Below, piece after piece: positions 33,331 through 42,564 of a stretch of DNA of 53,665 bases. This DNA comes from an uncultured Bacilli bacterium (lineage in GTDB: Bacteria; Bacillota_I; Bacilli_A; RF39; UBA660). Every line of letters starts with the position of its first letter. Within the stretch, counting starts at the first letter, position 1. The notes under the pieces were generated by a model. It made no database searches. It was not told the DNA's origin and saw nothing but the letters and a program-made list of their open reading frames with translations. Both the position numbers and the translations under genes were made by a program. Where the stretch lies: the NCBI GenBank assembly GCA_947624955.1, contig CANQMM010000004.1, forward strand, positions 1 through 53,665, given 5' to 3'.

Positions 33331-34861
33331 AAATAGTTACACTACTACTAATACCAAGTGGTAAGCCGGTTAAGTACCAAATCATTAAGATAACAAGTAG
33401 TAAAGCACCGCTTAATAAACCGTAAGGGAGTTGATATTTCAAAGAGGTAAATAAACTTACCGGTTTTTCATCTTGATTATATTTTTCGATATAACCGAGG
33501 TAAACAGCAAAATAAGCAAGGAATGGGGTTAAGCCGGTAGTGAGCGCTTCGCTAAAACGGAAGACGGTTTGCGTAAATGCCGGACTCATACTATTATTCA
33601 TAAAAGTTGGGACAGCAGCGACCGCAAGGATTGCCCATCTAGTAGTTGGGGATGGGGTAAATATATTAGTAACGGCACTAATCAAGAATAAAAGAATAAT
33701 GAGCGGGATACCGGAGAAACTCGTATTATTTAGTAACTCGGTAAGAGAGGCCACTAAAACCGTACCTATATTGGTAGCTTTAAAGACGTTAATTAAGATA
33801 GAGGCCATAAGAATAAGAATGAGAATATGACCGGTACCATCTAGAGAGTGACCTAGGTCTTCACAGAAATCGTTATTATTTTTAATGGTTTTAGCGCCAA
33901 TACCATAAGCAAGACCAAGGATGATGAAAAATATCGTAACAATGAAGACAAAGCCATTACTAAAGAAGGAGTCATAACTAAATAATTTGTCGATGTAAAA
34001 GTGTTGGCTATAATCGAGTAGTTTACCACCGAAAGGAACATTAGGAATAATGTTATAGATAAAGATAAATAAGTAAAGTAATCCAGCGATCCCAGCGAAC
34101 AATAACCCTCGATATTCGCGACGTCCTAATTTAAATTCTTTTTTCTCTTCTTTAAATTCATATTTGGGTACTTTATAAACGGCGATCTTTTCAGTGACAA
34201 CAGTAATTAAGGCCGATACGGCAAAGACGGCAACTGCCATAATCAAGATAAAGGAAAAAGTACCAATAGAAAAGTTCGAATATAAGACATTGGCACTGCC
34301 AATAGTTTGACTAAGTAAGCTACTATCAATTGAGGTAAATAGAATACTTAAACCGGAACCGCAACATAGACCGGCATAAGCGGCAACTATACCTATTATC
34401 GGATTACGGCGACCGTGTAAGAAGAGCAAAGCACTGATGGGGATAACAACAACGTATCCTAGGTCACCAAACAGACTGCAAATTACGGAAATAAATACAA
34501 GAATGAAAGTGATTGTATTCTTTTGTAAGCGATGAGTGGCAAGCGCAAAAGCGGATTTTAAAAAACCACTCTTTTCCATAATTCCAATACCGATTAAGGT
34601 AATAATTAACATACTTAAAGGAGTAAAGGAAACAAAGTTAGCTACTGTGGAACTAAAGATATATTTAACCCCCGATAAACTAAATAAAGATTCGACAGTT
34701 ACCAATACTCTTTCGTATTCTTGACTATTGGGATTTAAACGATAATAAGTTGCTTCAAAACCGATAAGACTAAGAAAACCACTGACAACAATCGTAATAA
34801 ATATCAAAATGATAAAGGTCATTATTGGGTTTAAAGTCATCTTTTCTTTTAACTTATTCAT
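33329..34861 (-). CDS. AbgT family transporter
   Basis: Membrane transporter of 510 residues with about twelve hydrophobic segments. Motifs SLIGFEATYYRLNPNS near the first periplasmic loop and TNIFTPSPTTRWAILAVAAVPTFMNNSMSPAFTQTVFRFSEALTTGLTPF in the C-terminal half are hallmarks of the AbgT family. Members import p-aminobenzoyl-glutamate or export antimetabolites (MtrF); the substrate cannot be read here. The track start is TTG; ATG at 34861 lies five bases after GGTGA and overlaps the DUF951 stop, so it is chosen. Transcribed with parA-parB-mscS-DUF951. Confidence 0.9.
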   Translation of the reverse strand: MNKLKEKMTLNPIMTFIILIFITIVVSGFLSLIGFEATYYRLNPNSQEYERVLVTVESLFSLSGVKYIFSSTVANFVSFTPLSMLIITLIGIGIMEKSGFLKSAFALATHRLQKNTITFILVFISVICSLFGDLGYVVVIPISALLFLHGRRNPIIGIVAAYAGLCCGSGLSILFTSIDSSLLSQTIGSANVLYSNFSIGTFSFILIMAVAVFAVSALITVVTEKIAVYKVPKYEFKEEKKEFKLGRREYRGLLFAGIAGLLYLFIFIYNIIPNVPFGGKLLDYSQHFYIDKLFSYDSFFSNGFVFIVTIFFIILGLAYGIGAKTIKNNNDFCEDLGHSLDGTGHILILILMASILINVFKATNIGTVLVASLTELLNNTSFSGIPLIILLFLISAVTNIFTPSPTTRWAILAVAAVPTFMNNSMSPAFTQTVFRFSEALTTGLTPFLAYFAVYLGYIEKYNQDEKPVSLFTSLKYQLPYGLLSGALLLVILMIWYLTGLPLGISSSVTI

Positions 34862-35048
34862 TAGGATCACCAACTATCTTTTTAACTTTTTTATCAAATT
34901 CGATGCGGTCCATCATTACTTCACGTCCACAGTTACGGCATTTAATTTTTACGTCCGCACCGATACGAGTAATCACCCATTCATTTGTGCCACAGGCGTG
35001 GGGCTTTTTCATAATAACTACATCATTTAAATTAATTGTCTTTAGCAT
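34854..35048 (-). CDS. DUF951 family small zinc-finger-like protein
   Basis: Protein of 64 residues. It matches the DUF951 pattern: DVVIMKKPHACGTNEWVITRIGADVKIKCRNCGREVMM, with Cys residues in CG and CRNCG that may bind zinc. Function is unknown; the family is usually found near parB/ychF at the oriC flank of Bacillota, as here. GGAGGT precedes the ATG. It overlaps both neighbours. Confidence 0.92.
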   Translation of the reverse strand: MLKTINLNDVVIMKKPHACGTNEWVITRIGADVKIKCRNCGREVMMDRIEFDKKVKKIVGDPNE

Positions 35049-35850
35049 TATGTACCTCCAATTGGGGATAAGGAATTTTTATCTTCCGTTTATCAAAAAC
35101 TTTTTTAATTATTCTTAAACTTTTTCTTTTAATATCCCATTGATGTTCTTGTTCACAGGTTATTTTTAAACGATAATCAATTTTATCAGTATCTAAATTA
35201 TCGATGCCTTGATATTCGACTAAATCACCATAAACATTAGGAATAGTTTTTATCTCAGCAATTATTTCACCAATCGCCGCTTCGACATTTTCAATTTTAG
35301 CTTCGTAGGCAGCGGGAATATCGATAATGACATTAGCAGATTTTTGGGAAATATTAACAATTTCGGTAATGTTACGATTAGCAACGATTAAGACTTCGCC
35401 ACTGACATTTTTAATTCGAGTACTTTTAAAACCAAAATTAATTATCTCACCGATAAAACCGTTGTAATTAACATAATCACCGACGATATAGTAATTTTCG
35501 AGGATGATAGTAATCCCACTAATTATATCTTTCAAAGTATCTTGTAGAGCAAGTCCTAATACTGCTCCTAAAATACCTAAGCCAGCTATTAAGGATTTAG
35601 TATCCACACCATATAATTCTAAAATCATTAAGCAAGTAATTATAAATATTAAGTATTTAATGATATTGAGAAATAAATCGGTAATAGTTCTTCTTCTTTT
35701 TTTCTCAAGAGGAGTATTACCGGCGGTGATTAGTTTGAAGATTAATTTTTTAGCTATCTTATAGAAAATGAAGGCGCCAAAAATTATCAATACTGTGCCA
35801 TAGACTTCTTTTTTTAAAATTATGTTGAGAATTGGTTTTAAGATAGGCAA
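35032..35850 (-). CDS. MscS family mechanosensitive channel
   Basis: Small-conductance mechanosensitive channel of about 272 residues. Hydrophobic segments lie at about 15-35 and 65-90, then the pore-lining helix with LIAGLGILGAVLGLALQDTLKDIISG (about 90-115), then the beta domain (DYVNYNGFIGEIINFGFKSTRI) and the C-terminal alpha/beta domain. It should open under membrane tension to release solutes. The track uses TTG at 35865; TTG at 35850, five bases after AAGGTGA and next to the parB stop, is the better supported start. DUF951 and mscS after parB repeat the Bacillota oriC layout. Confidence 0.92.
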   Translation of the reverse strand: MPILKPILNIILKKEVYGTVLIIFGAFIFYKIAKKLIFKLITAGNTPLEKKRRRTITDLFLNIIKYLIFIITCLMILELYGVDTKSLIAGLGILGAVLGLALQDTLKDIISGITIILENYYIVGDYVNYNGFIGEIINFGFKSTRIKNVSGEVLIVANRNITEIVNISQKSANVIIDIPAAYEAKIENVEAAIGEIIAEIKTIPNVYGDLVEYQGIDNLDTDKIDYRLKITCEQEHQWDIKRKSLRIIKKVFDKRKIKIPYPQLEVHNAKDN

Positions 35851-35851
35851 A

Positions 35852-36736
35852 CTAATCACCTTCAACTTCTAAACCGATTATTTCTAAAATTCTTTCTAAA
35901 TCTTTTTCAGAATCAAACGGAATTTCAATCTTTTTATTAGTTACTTTAACTTTAGTTCCTATTTTATCTTGTAAGGCGCGTTCATAAATATTATGACGGA
36001 GATTACTTGGTTCCCGATGGATTTGATTAACTCTTGGAATGTTAACATCTTTAGTGGCTTGTTCTAGACCACGAACACTTAAACCTTCAGATATTACTTT
36101 ATTGGATAAGTTGAGAATTTCCTTTTCACTTTCTAACTTACTTAAAACGCGGGCATGGCCCATAGATATTTTACCTTTGATAACATAGTCTTTGACTTCT
36201 TCCGGTAATCTTAGTAATCCGAGAATATTGGTGATGTAACTACGACTTTTACCGAATTTTTGGGCAAGTGATTCTTGCGTTATCTGTTCAACATCGAGAA
36301 TTTTTTGATAAGCTGTTGCTTCTTCGATGGGGTTTAAATTCTCTCTTTGGATATTTTCGATAAGAGCAATTTCCATCATTTGAGTATCGTCAAAATCCCG
36401 AACTATAGCAGGAATTGTCGTCTTACCGGCAAGTTTACTAGCTTTAGTTCTTCTTTCACCGGCAACAAGTTCATAACCTTTAATACTTTTTTTAACAATA
36501 ATTGGTTGAACTAAACCGTGTTCTTTAATCGAATCAGCTAATTCTTGAAGAGCTTGTTCATCAAAGTTTTTTCGTGGTTGATGAGGATTACTGCGAATGT
36601 CCGCAATATTTAGCTCGATTACTTGATCTTTAGGGGTATCATTAACAATATCCGATTCAAATTTATCAAAATCGATTCTTTCATTAGTAAAAAGTTGTTC
36701 TAATCCTCGACCTAAAGCTTTTCTTTTAGTTTCCAT
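35852..36736 (-). CDS. parB: ParB/Spo0J chromosome partitioning protein
   Basis: CTP-dependent clamp that loads at parS sites and organises the origin region. Length 294 residues. The N-terminal domain includes IRSNPHQPRKNFDE and the arginine patch AGERRTKASKLAG; the helix-turn-helix is TQESLAQKFGKSRSYITNILGLLRLP; a C-terminal dimerisation domain follows. It overlaps parA by eleven bases. I saw no perfect parS (TGTTTCACGTGAAACA-type) site in the window. Confidence 0.96.
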   Translation of the reverse strand: METKRKALGRGLEQLFTNERIDFDKFESDIVNDTPKDQVIELNIADIRSNPHQPRKNFDEQALQELADSIKEHGLVQPIIVKKSIKGYELVAGERRTKASKLAGKTTIPAIVRDFDDTQMMEIALIENIQRENLNPIEEATAYQKILDVEQITQESLAQKFGKSRSYITNILGLLRLPEEVKDYVIKGKISMGHARVLSKLESEKEILNLSNKVISEGLSVRGLEQATKDVNIPRVNQIHREPSNLRHNIYERALQDKIGTKVKVTNKKIEIPFDSEKDLERILEIIGLEVEGD

Positions 36737-37511
36737 TTCGACTAATCACTTCCTTTGCTAAATTTTGATAAGCAAGTGTGGCTCTACTAGTTGGATCATA
36801 ATCACTAATTGGTTTGCCGTGACTTGGAGCTTCGACTAAGCGAACTAAACGAGGAATTATTGTATTAAAGACTTTATTTTTAAAATATTTACGAACTTCT
36901 TCGATAACATCGAGGCCAATATTAGTTCGACCGTCTAACATAGTAAGAAGGACACCTTCTATTCTTAAATCAGGGTTCATATTAGATTGCACCATAATAA
37001 TGGAATTTAATAATTGGGTAATACCTTCAAGAGCGAAGAACTCGCACTGCACAGGAATGATAACGGAATCACTAGCAACTAGAGCATTCATCGTGGTAAT
37101 ACCTAAAGATGGTTGGCAATCAATAATAATGTAATCATAAGCATCTCTAATTTCATTAATGGCTTTGCGTAATTGTTCATTTTGCCGAAATTCAGAGTTT
37201 TCTAACATATTTTTAACAAATTCAACATCGACACCAGCTAGGTGAATAGTTGATGGTACAATAGCTAAGTTTTTAAATTTAGTATTTTTGATAGCACTTT
37301 TCATATCATAAGCACCCACCATAACACCATAAATATCTTCTTTAAAATCCCCATTATTAAAACCTAAACCGGTAGTGGCATTACTTTGGGGATCTAAATC
37401 AATAAGAAGCGTCTTTTTGCCTTCTTTTCCTAAAGCAGCTGCTAAATTAATGCTAGTTGTTGTCTTCCCAACACCGCCCTTTTGATTTACAAGAGATATT
37501 ACTTTTGCCAT
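36726..37511 (-). CDS. parA: ParA/Soj chromosome partitioning ATPase
   Basis: ATPase partner of ParB in origin segregation and replication control. The deviant Walker A KGGVGKTT is at the N-terminus; Walker A' lies in LLIDLDPQSNATTGLG and Walker B in YIIIDCQPSLG. The track adds four residues; ATG at 37511 (MAKVISLVNQ) sits eight bases after AAAGGTGG and is preferred (261 residues). First gene of parA-parB-mscS-DUF951-abgT. Confidence 0.97.
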   Translation of the reverse strand: MAKVISLVNQKGGVGKTTTSINLAAALGKEGKKTLLIDLDPQSNATTGLGFNNGDFKEDIYGVMVGAYDMKSAIKNTKFKNLAIVPSTIHLAGVDVEFVKNMLENSEFRQNEQLRKAINEIRDAYDYIIIDCQPSLGITTMNALVASDSVIIPVQCEFFALEGITQLLNSIIMVQSNMNPDLRIEGVLLTMLDGRTNIGLDVIEEVRKYFKNKVFNTIIPRLVRLVEAPSHGKPISDYDPTSRATLAYQNLAKEVISRNGN

Positions 37512-37646
37512 AATCTGTACCACCTTTTCATGTTTAATTTACTTAACTATTTTATCATAGATTTGAAAGATATAAAACAGAAAGTAAAAAAAATTAATAT
37601 TTACTAGAAATTTAGTGAGTTGGGGAGCACCATTAGAAATTAGGAA

Positions 37647-37670
37647 ATATAAAAAAAGAATTAAAGTTCT
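37647..37670 (-). terminator. Terminator of tilS-ftsH
   Basis: An AT-rich hairpin (GAAGAA...TTCTTT) spanning the ftsH stop codon runs into seven T on the minus strand. Confidence 0.6.
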
Positions 37671-39625
37671 TCTTTTAAAGCTTCCTCTAATTCTTCTTTA
37701 GTCATTTTAGTATAACCTTTAATACCTTTAGCTTTTGCCATTTCTTTAAGTTTTAGTAAAGTATTACCGGTAACACTTTCAGGAACTTCTTCAGATAAAG
37801 TACCTGTTTCTACTAAGGATTCAATTTGTTCTTTTGTTAAAGTTTCATTAACCATTAAGGCATCACTTAGTAACCATACTAATTTTTCATTTTTCTTTAA
37901 AACTTTTTTAGCTTCTTCATAGCATTCAGCAATAATCTTACGAACCTCGGTATCAATTTCTAGAGCAACTTGGTCAGAGAAATTTTTCGTTTTATTGTAA
38001 TCACGACCAAGGAAGACACCTTCACTTTTTTGTTCTAATTGCATTGGTCCTAAATCACTCATACCATATTCAGTAACCATACTACGAGCGATATTAGTAG
38101 CTCTTTTAAAGTCATCGGAAGCCCCGGTAGTGATTTCACCTAAAAACATTTCTTCACTAACACGACCACCTAATAAACCGATGATACTTGATAATAATTC
38201 ATTTTTAGTCATTATGCCGATTTTCTCTTCTTTAGGAAGCATCATTGTGTATCCACCGGCTTGACCTCTTGGAATGATAGTAATTTTGTGAACCTCTTGA
38301 GCATCGGCAACTTTAATACCGAGAACGGCGTGACCGGCTTCGTGAATACTTACTAAACGTTTTTCTTTGTCAGTAATTTTTCTAGATGTTTTAGCAGGAC
38401 CTAGTAATACACGGTCGGTTGCTTCATCAATTTCGTCCATAGTTATTTCCGTTTTATTTCTTCTTACGGCAAGTAAAGCCGCTTCGTTAAGAAGGTTTTC
38501 CAAATCAGCACCGCTAAAGCCCGGAGTTCTTTGACTTAGATTAGTTAAATTAACATCTTTAGCTAAAATCTTATTTTTAGAGTGAACTTCAAGAATTGCT
38601 TCTCTTTCTTTGGCATCGGGTAAACTAACAGTTACTTGACGGTCAAAACGACCAGGACGAAGGAGGGCAGGGTCTAGGACATCCGGACGGTTAGTAGCAG
38701 CAATAATTATTATGCCTTCATTAGCACCAAAACCATCCATTTCGGTTAACAATTGGTTAAGGGTTTGTTCTCTTTCATCGTGACCACCACCAAGACCGGT
38801 ACCTCTTTGACGACCAACAGCATCGATTTCATCGATAAAGATTAAACAAGGAGCAGTTTGTTTAGCTTGTTTAAACATATCCCGGACACGGCTGGCACCA
38901 ACACCAACGAATAATTCAACAAAATCAGAACCACTAATGTAATAGAATGGTACATTGGCTTCACCAGCTACGGCCTTAGCAAGTAATGTTTTACCTGTTC
39001 CGGGAGGACCTACTAGTAGGACACCTTTAGGAATACGGGCTCCAAGTTTTTGGAATTTTTTCGGATTTTTTAAGAAATCGATTAATTCTTCAACTTCTTC
39101 TTTTTCTTCTTTTAAACCGGCAACATCTTTAAATCTTACTTGACCACCATCTTCACTTAGTTTAGCACGGCTTCTACCGAAATCCATAGAGCCTTTATTG
39201 CTAGCAGCCATTTTAACGAATATATAATAGGTAAATCCAACTAAGATAATAAGCGGTAATAAATTAACTATTAAAGCTAATATTGTACTAGTGCCGGGAT
39301 CTTTTTCGGTTTCATATAAATCGAGATTTTGGGCAGTAGCATAACTAGTGATAATACTCATTTGTTCAGGAATAACTTTAGCAGTAAAGGTTTCGGTCTC
39401 GGAATAACCATCTAATTTACCACTAACATAGTAGATAGAATCACTACTTTTAGGAGTAATAGTTATTTCCGTTACTTGGGTATTAGCTATTTCTTCTAAT
39501 AACTCGCCTGTTGTCAACTCGTGAATTTCATATCTATTCATATTAAAGAATACGAATGTTCCTAGAATAATAATTAATAATATTATATAAGGAAATGTTG
39601 TTTTCATTGTGTTATTTTTCTTCAT
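37661..39625 (-). CDS. ftsH: ATP-dependent zinc metalloprotease FtsH
   Basis: Membrane AAA protease for quality control and regulatory proteolysis. Length 654 residues. Transmembrane helices lie at about 9-27 and 115-137, flanking an extracytoplasmic domain. The AAA domain has [26 protein letters not shown] and RPGRFDRQV; the protease domain has the zinc motif HEAGH. The C-terminus carries an unusual extra 45 residues ending in a small helix-rich piece ([32 protein letters not shown]), which resembles a SAP/Rho-N-like helix pair. It overlaps tilS by one base (TAATG); the hpt gene usually between them is missing. Confidence 0.97.
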   Translation of the reverse strand: MKKNNTMKTTFPYIILLIIILGTFVFFNMNRYEIHELTTGELLEEIANTQVTEITITPKSSDSIYYVSGKLDGYSETETFTAKVIPEQMSIITSYATAQNLDLYETEKDPGTSTILALIVNLLPLIILVGFTYYIFVKMAASNKGSMDFGRSRAKLSEDGGQVRFKDVAGLKEEKEEVEELIDFLKNPKKFQKLGARIPKGVLLVGPPGTGKTLLAKAVAGEANVPFYYISGSDFVELFVGVGASRVRDMFKQAKQTAPCLIFIDEIDAVGRQRGTGLGGGHDEREQTLNQLLTEMDGFGANEGIIIIAATNRPDVLDPALLRPGRFDRQVTVSLPDAKEREAILEVHSKNKILAKDVNLTNLSQRTPGFSGADLENLLNEAALLAVRRNKTEITMDEIDEATDRVLLGPAKTSRKITDKEKRLVSIHEAGHAVLGIKVADAQEVHKITIIPRGQAGGYTMMLPKEEKIGIMTKNELLSSIIGLLGGRVSEEMFLGEITTGASDDFKRATNIARSMVTEYGMSDLGPMQLEQKSEGVFLGRDYNKTKNFSDQVALEIDTEVRKIIAECYEEAKKVLKKNEKLVWLLSDALMVNETLTKEQIESLVETGTLSEEVPESVTGNTLLKLKEMAKAKGIKGYTKMTKEELEEALKEEL

Positions 39626-40959
39626 TATTTTTTCTCCTTTGGTGTACTAAATGAATAGTACTTGACTATTATATCATACTTTTCTTGTTTTGATTTATCA
39701 AATTTTGACTTTTTAAGACCTGGTAACCATAAGATGGTATTTTGAGAGTCAGTAAGTACCGGATAGATGGCCCTAGCTTCTTTAGGAACTTTACTGTTAA
39801 TTAAGATGTCTTGAATCTTTTTATGACCATTTAAATTTTTAATTGTCATTATATCTTTTGGTCTTTTAGAACGAACTATTAACGGTAGAGTTATTTCGGC
39901 ACTATTTAACCTAATAGTATAATTCGAGGTATCTTCAGTTTCTTGGGTAATTTCGATGATGTAACCATTAGGTAGTTCTTGTTTATCTAAAAGAGGCATT
40001 TCATAACTTTTGGGTGTTGATAACTTCGAAGTTTTCAACAAATTATATTCTTTGATAAGAGTTAGATTATTAGGAAGATTAAGGGAACTATTAGTAGGAT
40101 TAGCAACTAGTTTCAAGACTAAATTTAAATGTTTTTTCGTAATTAGATATAGATTATCAGGATATAATATGGCTAGATATTTTTCGATAATCTTTTGGCT
40201 AATTAATTCGTCTTCTTGAGATAGGTTAGTTAAATCGAGAACTTGATGGTGACAATATTTAGCAAGATATTCATCGACTATTTTATCAATTACATTTTGA
40301 ACTTTTATTAATTCTTCGCTAAATTCAAGAAATTTTTGATGTACTAGGGGGTTCTCTTTTTTGAGGAAGGGTAAAATCTGTTCCCGATAACGGTTACGCG
40401 TATAATTAGGAAGAGTATTGGTTTCATCTAGGACATATTTAATATTATTCGTTTGATTGTAATTAATGATTTGTTCTTTAGTTAAATTAATTAAGGGACG
40501 GAAGATGGGATACGCGCCGTTAGTATTCAATATTGGAAATCCACTATATCCCCGTAAATTGGAACCTCTAGTTAAACGCATTAGAATTGTTTCCATTAAA
40601 TCATCAGCGTGGTGAGCGGTTAGTAACATATCTGCTTGATACTTCGTAATTAGTTCTTGAAAGAATTCGTAACGTTTAGTTCGCAAGTGGGCTTCGGTAT
40701 GCTTAATTTCATTTAAGGTAGTGGTTTCTAATAGTAAATCATTACTTTGGCAAAAATCTTTAACAAAGAAAAGATCTCTTTGGGAAGTAGCACGAATATG
40801 GTGATCGACGTGAGCGATAACTATATTAATAGGATGATGAAGACGATATTCTAATAATGCGTGGACGAGAAACATCGAATCAGGCCCACCGGAACAACCT
40901 ACAATAATAGTATGCGCTTTTGCTAAATATTTATTTAATATAGCTTGAACTTTTTGCAT
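39625..40959 (-). CDS. tilS: tRNA(Ile)-lysidine synthase
   Basis: Makes lysidine at C34 of tRNA-Ile(CAU) so that it reads AUA. Length 444 residues. The PP-loop SGGPDSMFL is near residue 20, with the AHVDHHIR and TAHHADDLMETILMRLTRGS blocks following; the central substrate domain and the C-terminal TilS_C domain (HKKIQDILINSKVPKEARAIYPVL) are present. It is stop-start coupled to ftsH. Confidence 0.95.
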   Translation of the reverse strand: MQKVQAILNKYLAKAHTIIVGCSGGPDSMFLVHALLEYRLHHPINIVIAHVDHHIRATSQRDLFFVKDFCQSNDLLLETTTLNEIKHTEAHLRTKRYEFFQELITKYQADMLLTAHHADDLMETILMRLTRGSNLRGYSGFPILNTNGAYPIFRPLINLTKEQIINYNQTNNIKYVLDETNTLPNYTRNRYREQILPFLKKENPLVHQKFLEFSEELIKVQNVIDKIVDEYLAKYCHHQVLDLTNLSQEDELISQKIIEKYLAILYPDNLYLITKKHLNLVLKLVANPTNSSLNLPNNLTLIKEYNLLKTSKLSTPKSYEMPLLDKQELPNGYIIEITQETEDTSNYTIRLNSAEITLPLIVRSKRPKDIMTIKNLNGHKKIQDILINSKVPKEARAIYPVLTDSQNTILWLPGLKKSKFDKSKQEKYDIIVKYYSFSTPKEKK

Positions 40960-41004
40960 AAAATCACTTTCCTGGGGGATATTGTATCATAATTAAAAAA
41001 TAAA

Positions 41005-41862
41005 TCAATTTAGATTATCATTTTGAAAACGTAAATTACGATTTATAGATTCGTAAGAGTTACTGATAACGATAAAAGCCCGATTATCAATATTAAGGAG
41101 TTCTTGTTTTACCCGGTAGTAATCATTAGTACTGATAACACTCATTATAATCTTTTGACTTTTTTGGGTATAACCGCCTTGGCTATCGAGAATGGTTATA
41201 TCATTTTTTAAATTATCAATTAAATAAGAGCGGATCTCTTGGGGTTTAGTGGTATAGATATAGAAGGTTTTATTTTGCCCAATACCTAACATCGTTTTAT
41301 TAGAATACATACTTAGTAAAACTAAAGTAATAGTAGCATAGAGCATTTTTTCAATACCAAAAACTATACCACCAATAAAGACAATGTAGCCATCTACTAA
41401 GATAATACTCTTACTCATCGATATCTTATAAGTATTGGATACTACTTGGTCGAGGATGTCTGTACCCCCGGAGGTAAAACCATTTTTAAACATTAAGCCA
41501 TATCCGATTCCGGAAATAATTCCGCCGAGAAGCGCTTGTAATATTAATTCAGTATGACTAATATCAATATATTTACATAGAGGTTCAGTTATTTTTAACA
41601 TTATAGGGCTTAAAATAGCACCCAATACGGTTTTGTTAGTCTTTTCTTTACCTAATTCAAAGTATGATAAAGCTATTAGTAAGATATTGCTAATTAAGAC
41701 AAATAAACTAATATCGATGTGATATAGTTTATGATAAACCAAAGCTAAACCGGTAATACCGCCGGCGGCAAGATTGTTGGGCTTCAAGAAAATATTAAAA
41801 GCCAAACTAACAATCAATAAACCAATTAAAGCTTCTAAACTCCTCGTTATTCTCTTTTTCAT
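41005..41862 (-). CDS. YitT family membrane protein (second copy)
   Basis: 285 residues with the same plan as the copy at 11348-12250: hydrophobic segments up to about residue 200 with LAAGGITGLALVYHKLY and FTSGGTDILDQVVSNTYK, then a cytosolic DUF2179-type domain. Transport role unproven. It follows the lipoprotein gene by nine bases, so it lies on the prfB-lipoprotein-yitT transcript. Two copies in a compact genome suggest different roles or partners. Confidence 0.9.
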   Translation of the reverse strand: MKKRITRSLEALIGLLIVSLAFNIFLKPNNLAAGGITGLALVYHKLYHIDISLFVLISNILLIALSYFELGKEKTNKTVLGAILSPIMLKITEPLCKYIDISHTELILQALLGGIISGIGYGLMFKNGFTSGGTDILDQVVSNTYKISMSKSIILVDGYIVFIGGIVFGIEKMLYATITLVLLSMYSNKTMLGIGQNKTFYIYTTKPQEIRSYLIDNLKNDITILDSQGGYTQKSQKIIMSVISTNDYYRVKQELLNIDNRAFIVISNSYESINRNLRFQNDNLN

Positions 41863-41871
41863 TATCTTCCT

Positions 41872-42549
41872 CTAACTTATCTTTTTTAAAGCGGTACCTT
41901 CAGATACATATAAAATACCATCTTTATATAGATATGAAAGCGCTCCTGTTGTCTTCTTACCATTACTACGGACGATTTCTACAAAAATCCAGTTATCAAT
42001 TACCTCGGAATTAGCAGTAAATTCATACTCATATCCGTTAACTATGTCTTGCCATTTACCAACTAATTGTTCTTTGGTTATCGTATATTTTGTATTAGAT
42101 GAGGAATTACTTTTAAGGGAGTCGATTGACGATTTTAAAGTTTTATTAGTCGCCTCTAAAGATGAGACTTTATCCGTCAGAGTTTTGTTATTTTTCGTTA
42201 ATTCTTCAATCTTTTTATTATTTTCCTCAATTAACTTTTGCAAATCAGCTGTGGAATTATCGCCGGCGCTAGGATTAGAATTAGACAGTTTTTCAATTTG
42301 CTTTTGAGCAGATGCTAATTCTTTTTTTAAATCGGCAATTTCCTTATTATTGCTATTTACGAGTTTGACTAAGTCTTCGGCATTTAAATTTTCTAAGTCA
42401 ATCTCGGAATTAAAGTCAGTTAATTTGGCGACCTCTTCTTTGGTACTAGCTAATTCTTCTTTTAATTTAGCAATTTCAGCGTTTTCCTCCTTAGATCCAC
42501 AACCGGTCATTAACATTAAGCATAAACTTATTAACAATATCTTTTTCAT
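41872..42549 (-). CDS. Coiled-coil lipoprotein, paralogue of the one at 50681
   Basis: Exported lipoprotein of 225 residues. The signal peptide ends in the lipobox LMTGC, with lipid-carrying Cys at 17. Residues about 22-150 are a Lys/Glu/Asn-rich coiled coil. The C-terminal domain (about 152-225) begins YTITKEQLVGKW and contains EVIDNWIF and YLYKDGILYVSEG. The same layout and end domain occur in the shorter lipoprotein at 50681-51169, so this is a paralogous family. The coiled coil may be a spacer that holds the end domain outside the wall. Family not recognised. It follows prfB by 15 bases. Confidence 0.75.
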   Translation of the reverse strand: MKKILLISLCLMLMTGCGSKEENAEIAKLKEELASTKEEVAKLTDFNSEIDLENLNAEDLVKLVNSNNKEIADLKKELASAQKQIEKLSNSNPSAGDNSTADLQKLIEENNKKIEELTKNNKTLTDKVSSLEATNKTLKSSIDSLKSNSSSNTKYTITKEQLVGKWQDIVNGYEYEFTANSEVIDNWIFVEIVRSNGKKTTGALSYLYKDGILYVSEGTALKKIS

Positions 42550-42564
42550 CGTTTGCCTCCTAGA

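Noticed and set aside
34809-35118. Two overlapping plus-strand ORFs of 73 and 97 residues
   Set aside because: They lie opposite DUF951, mscS and the AbgT gene, all well supported on the minus strand.
35852-37511. parS sites near parAB
   Set aside because: I looked for TGTTTCACGTGAAACA-like palindromes and found none close to consensus in the window.
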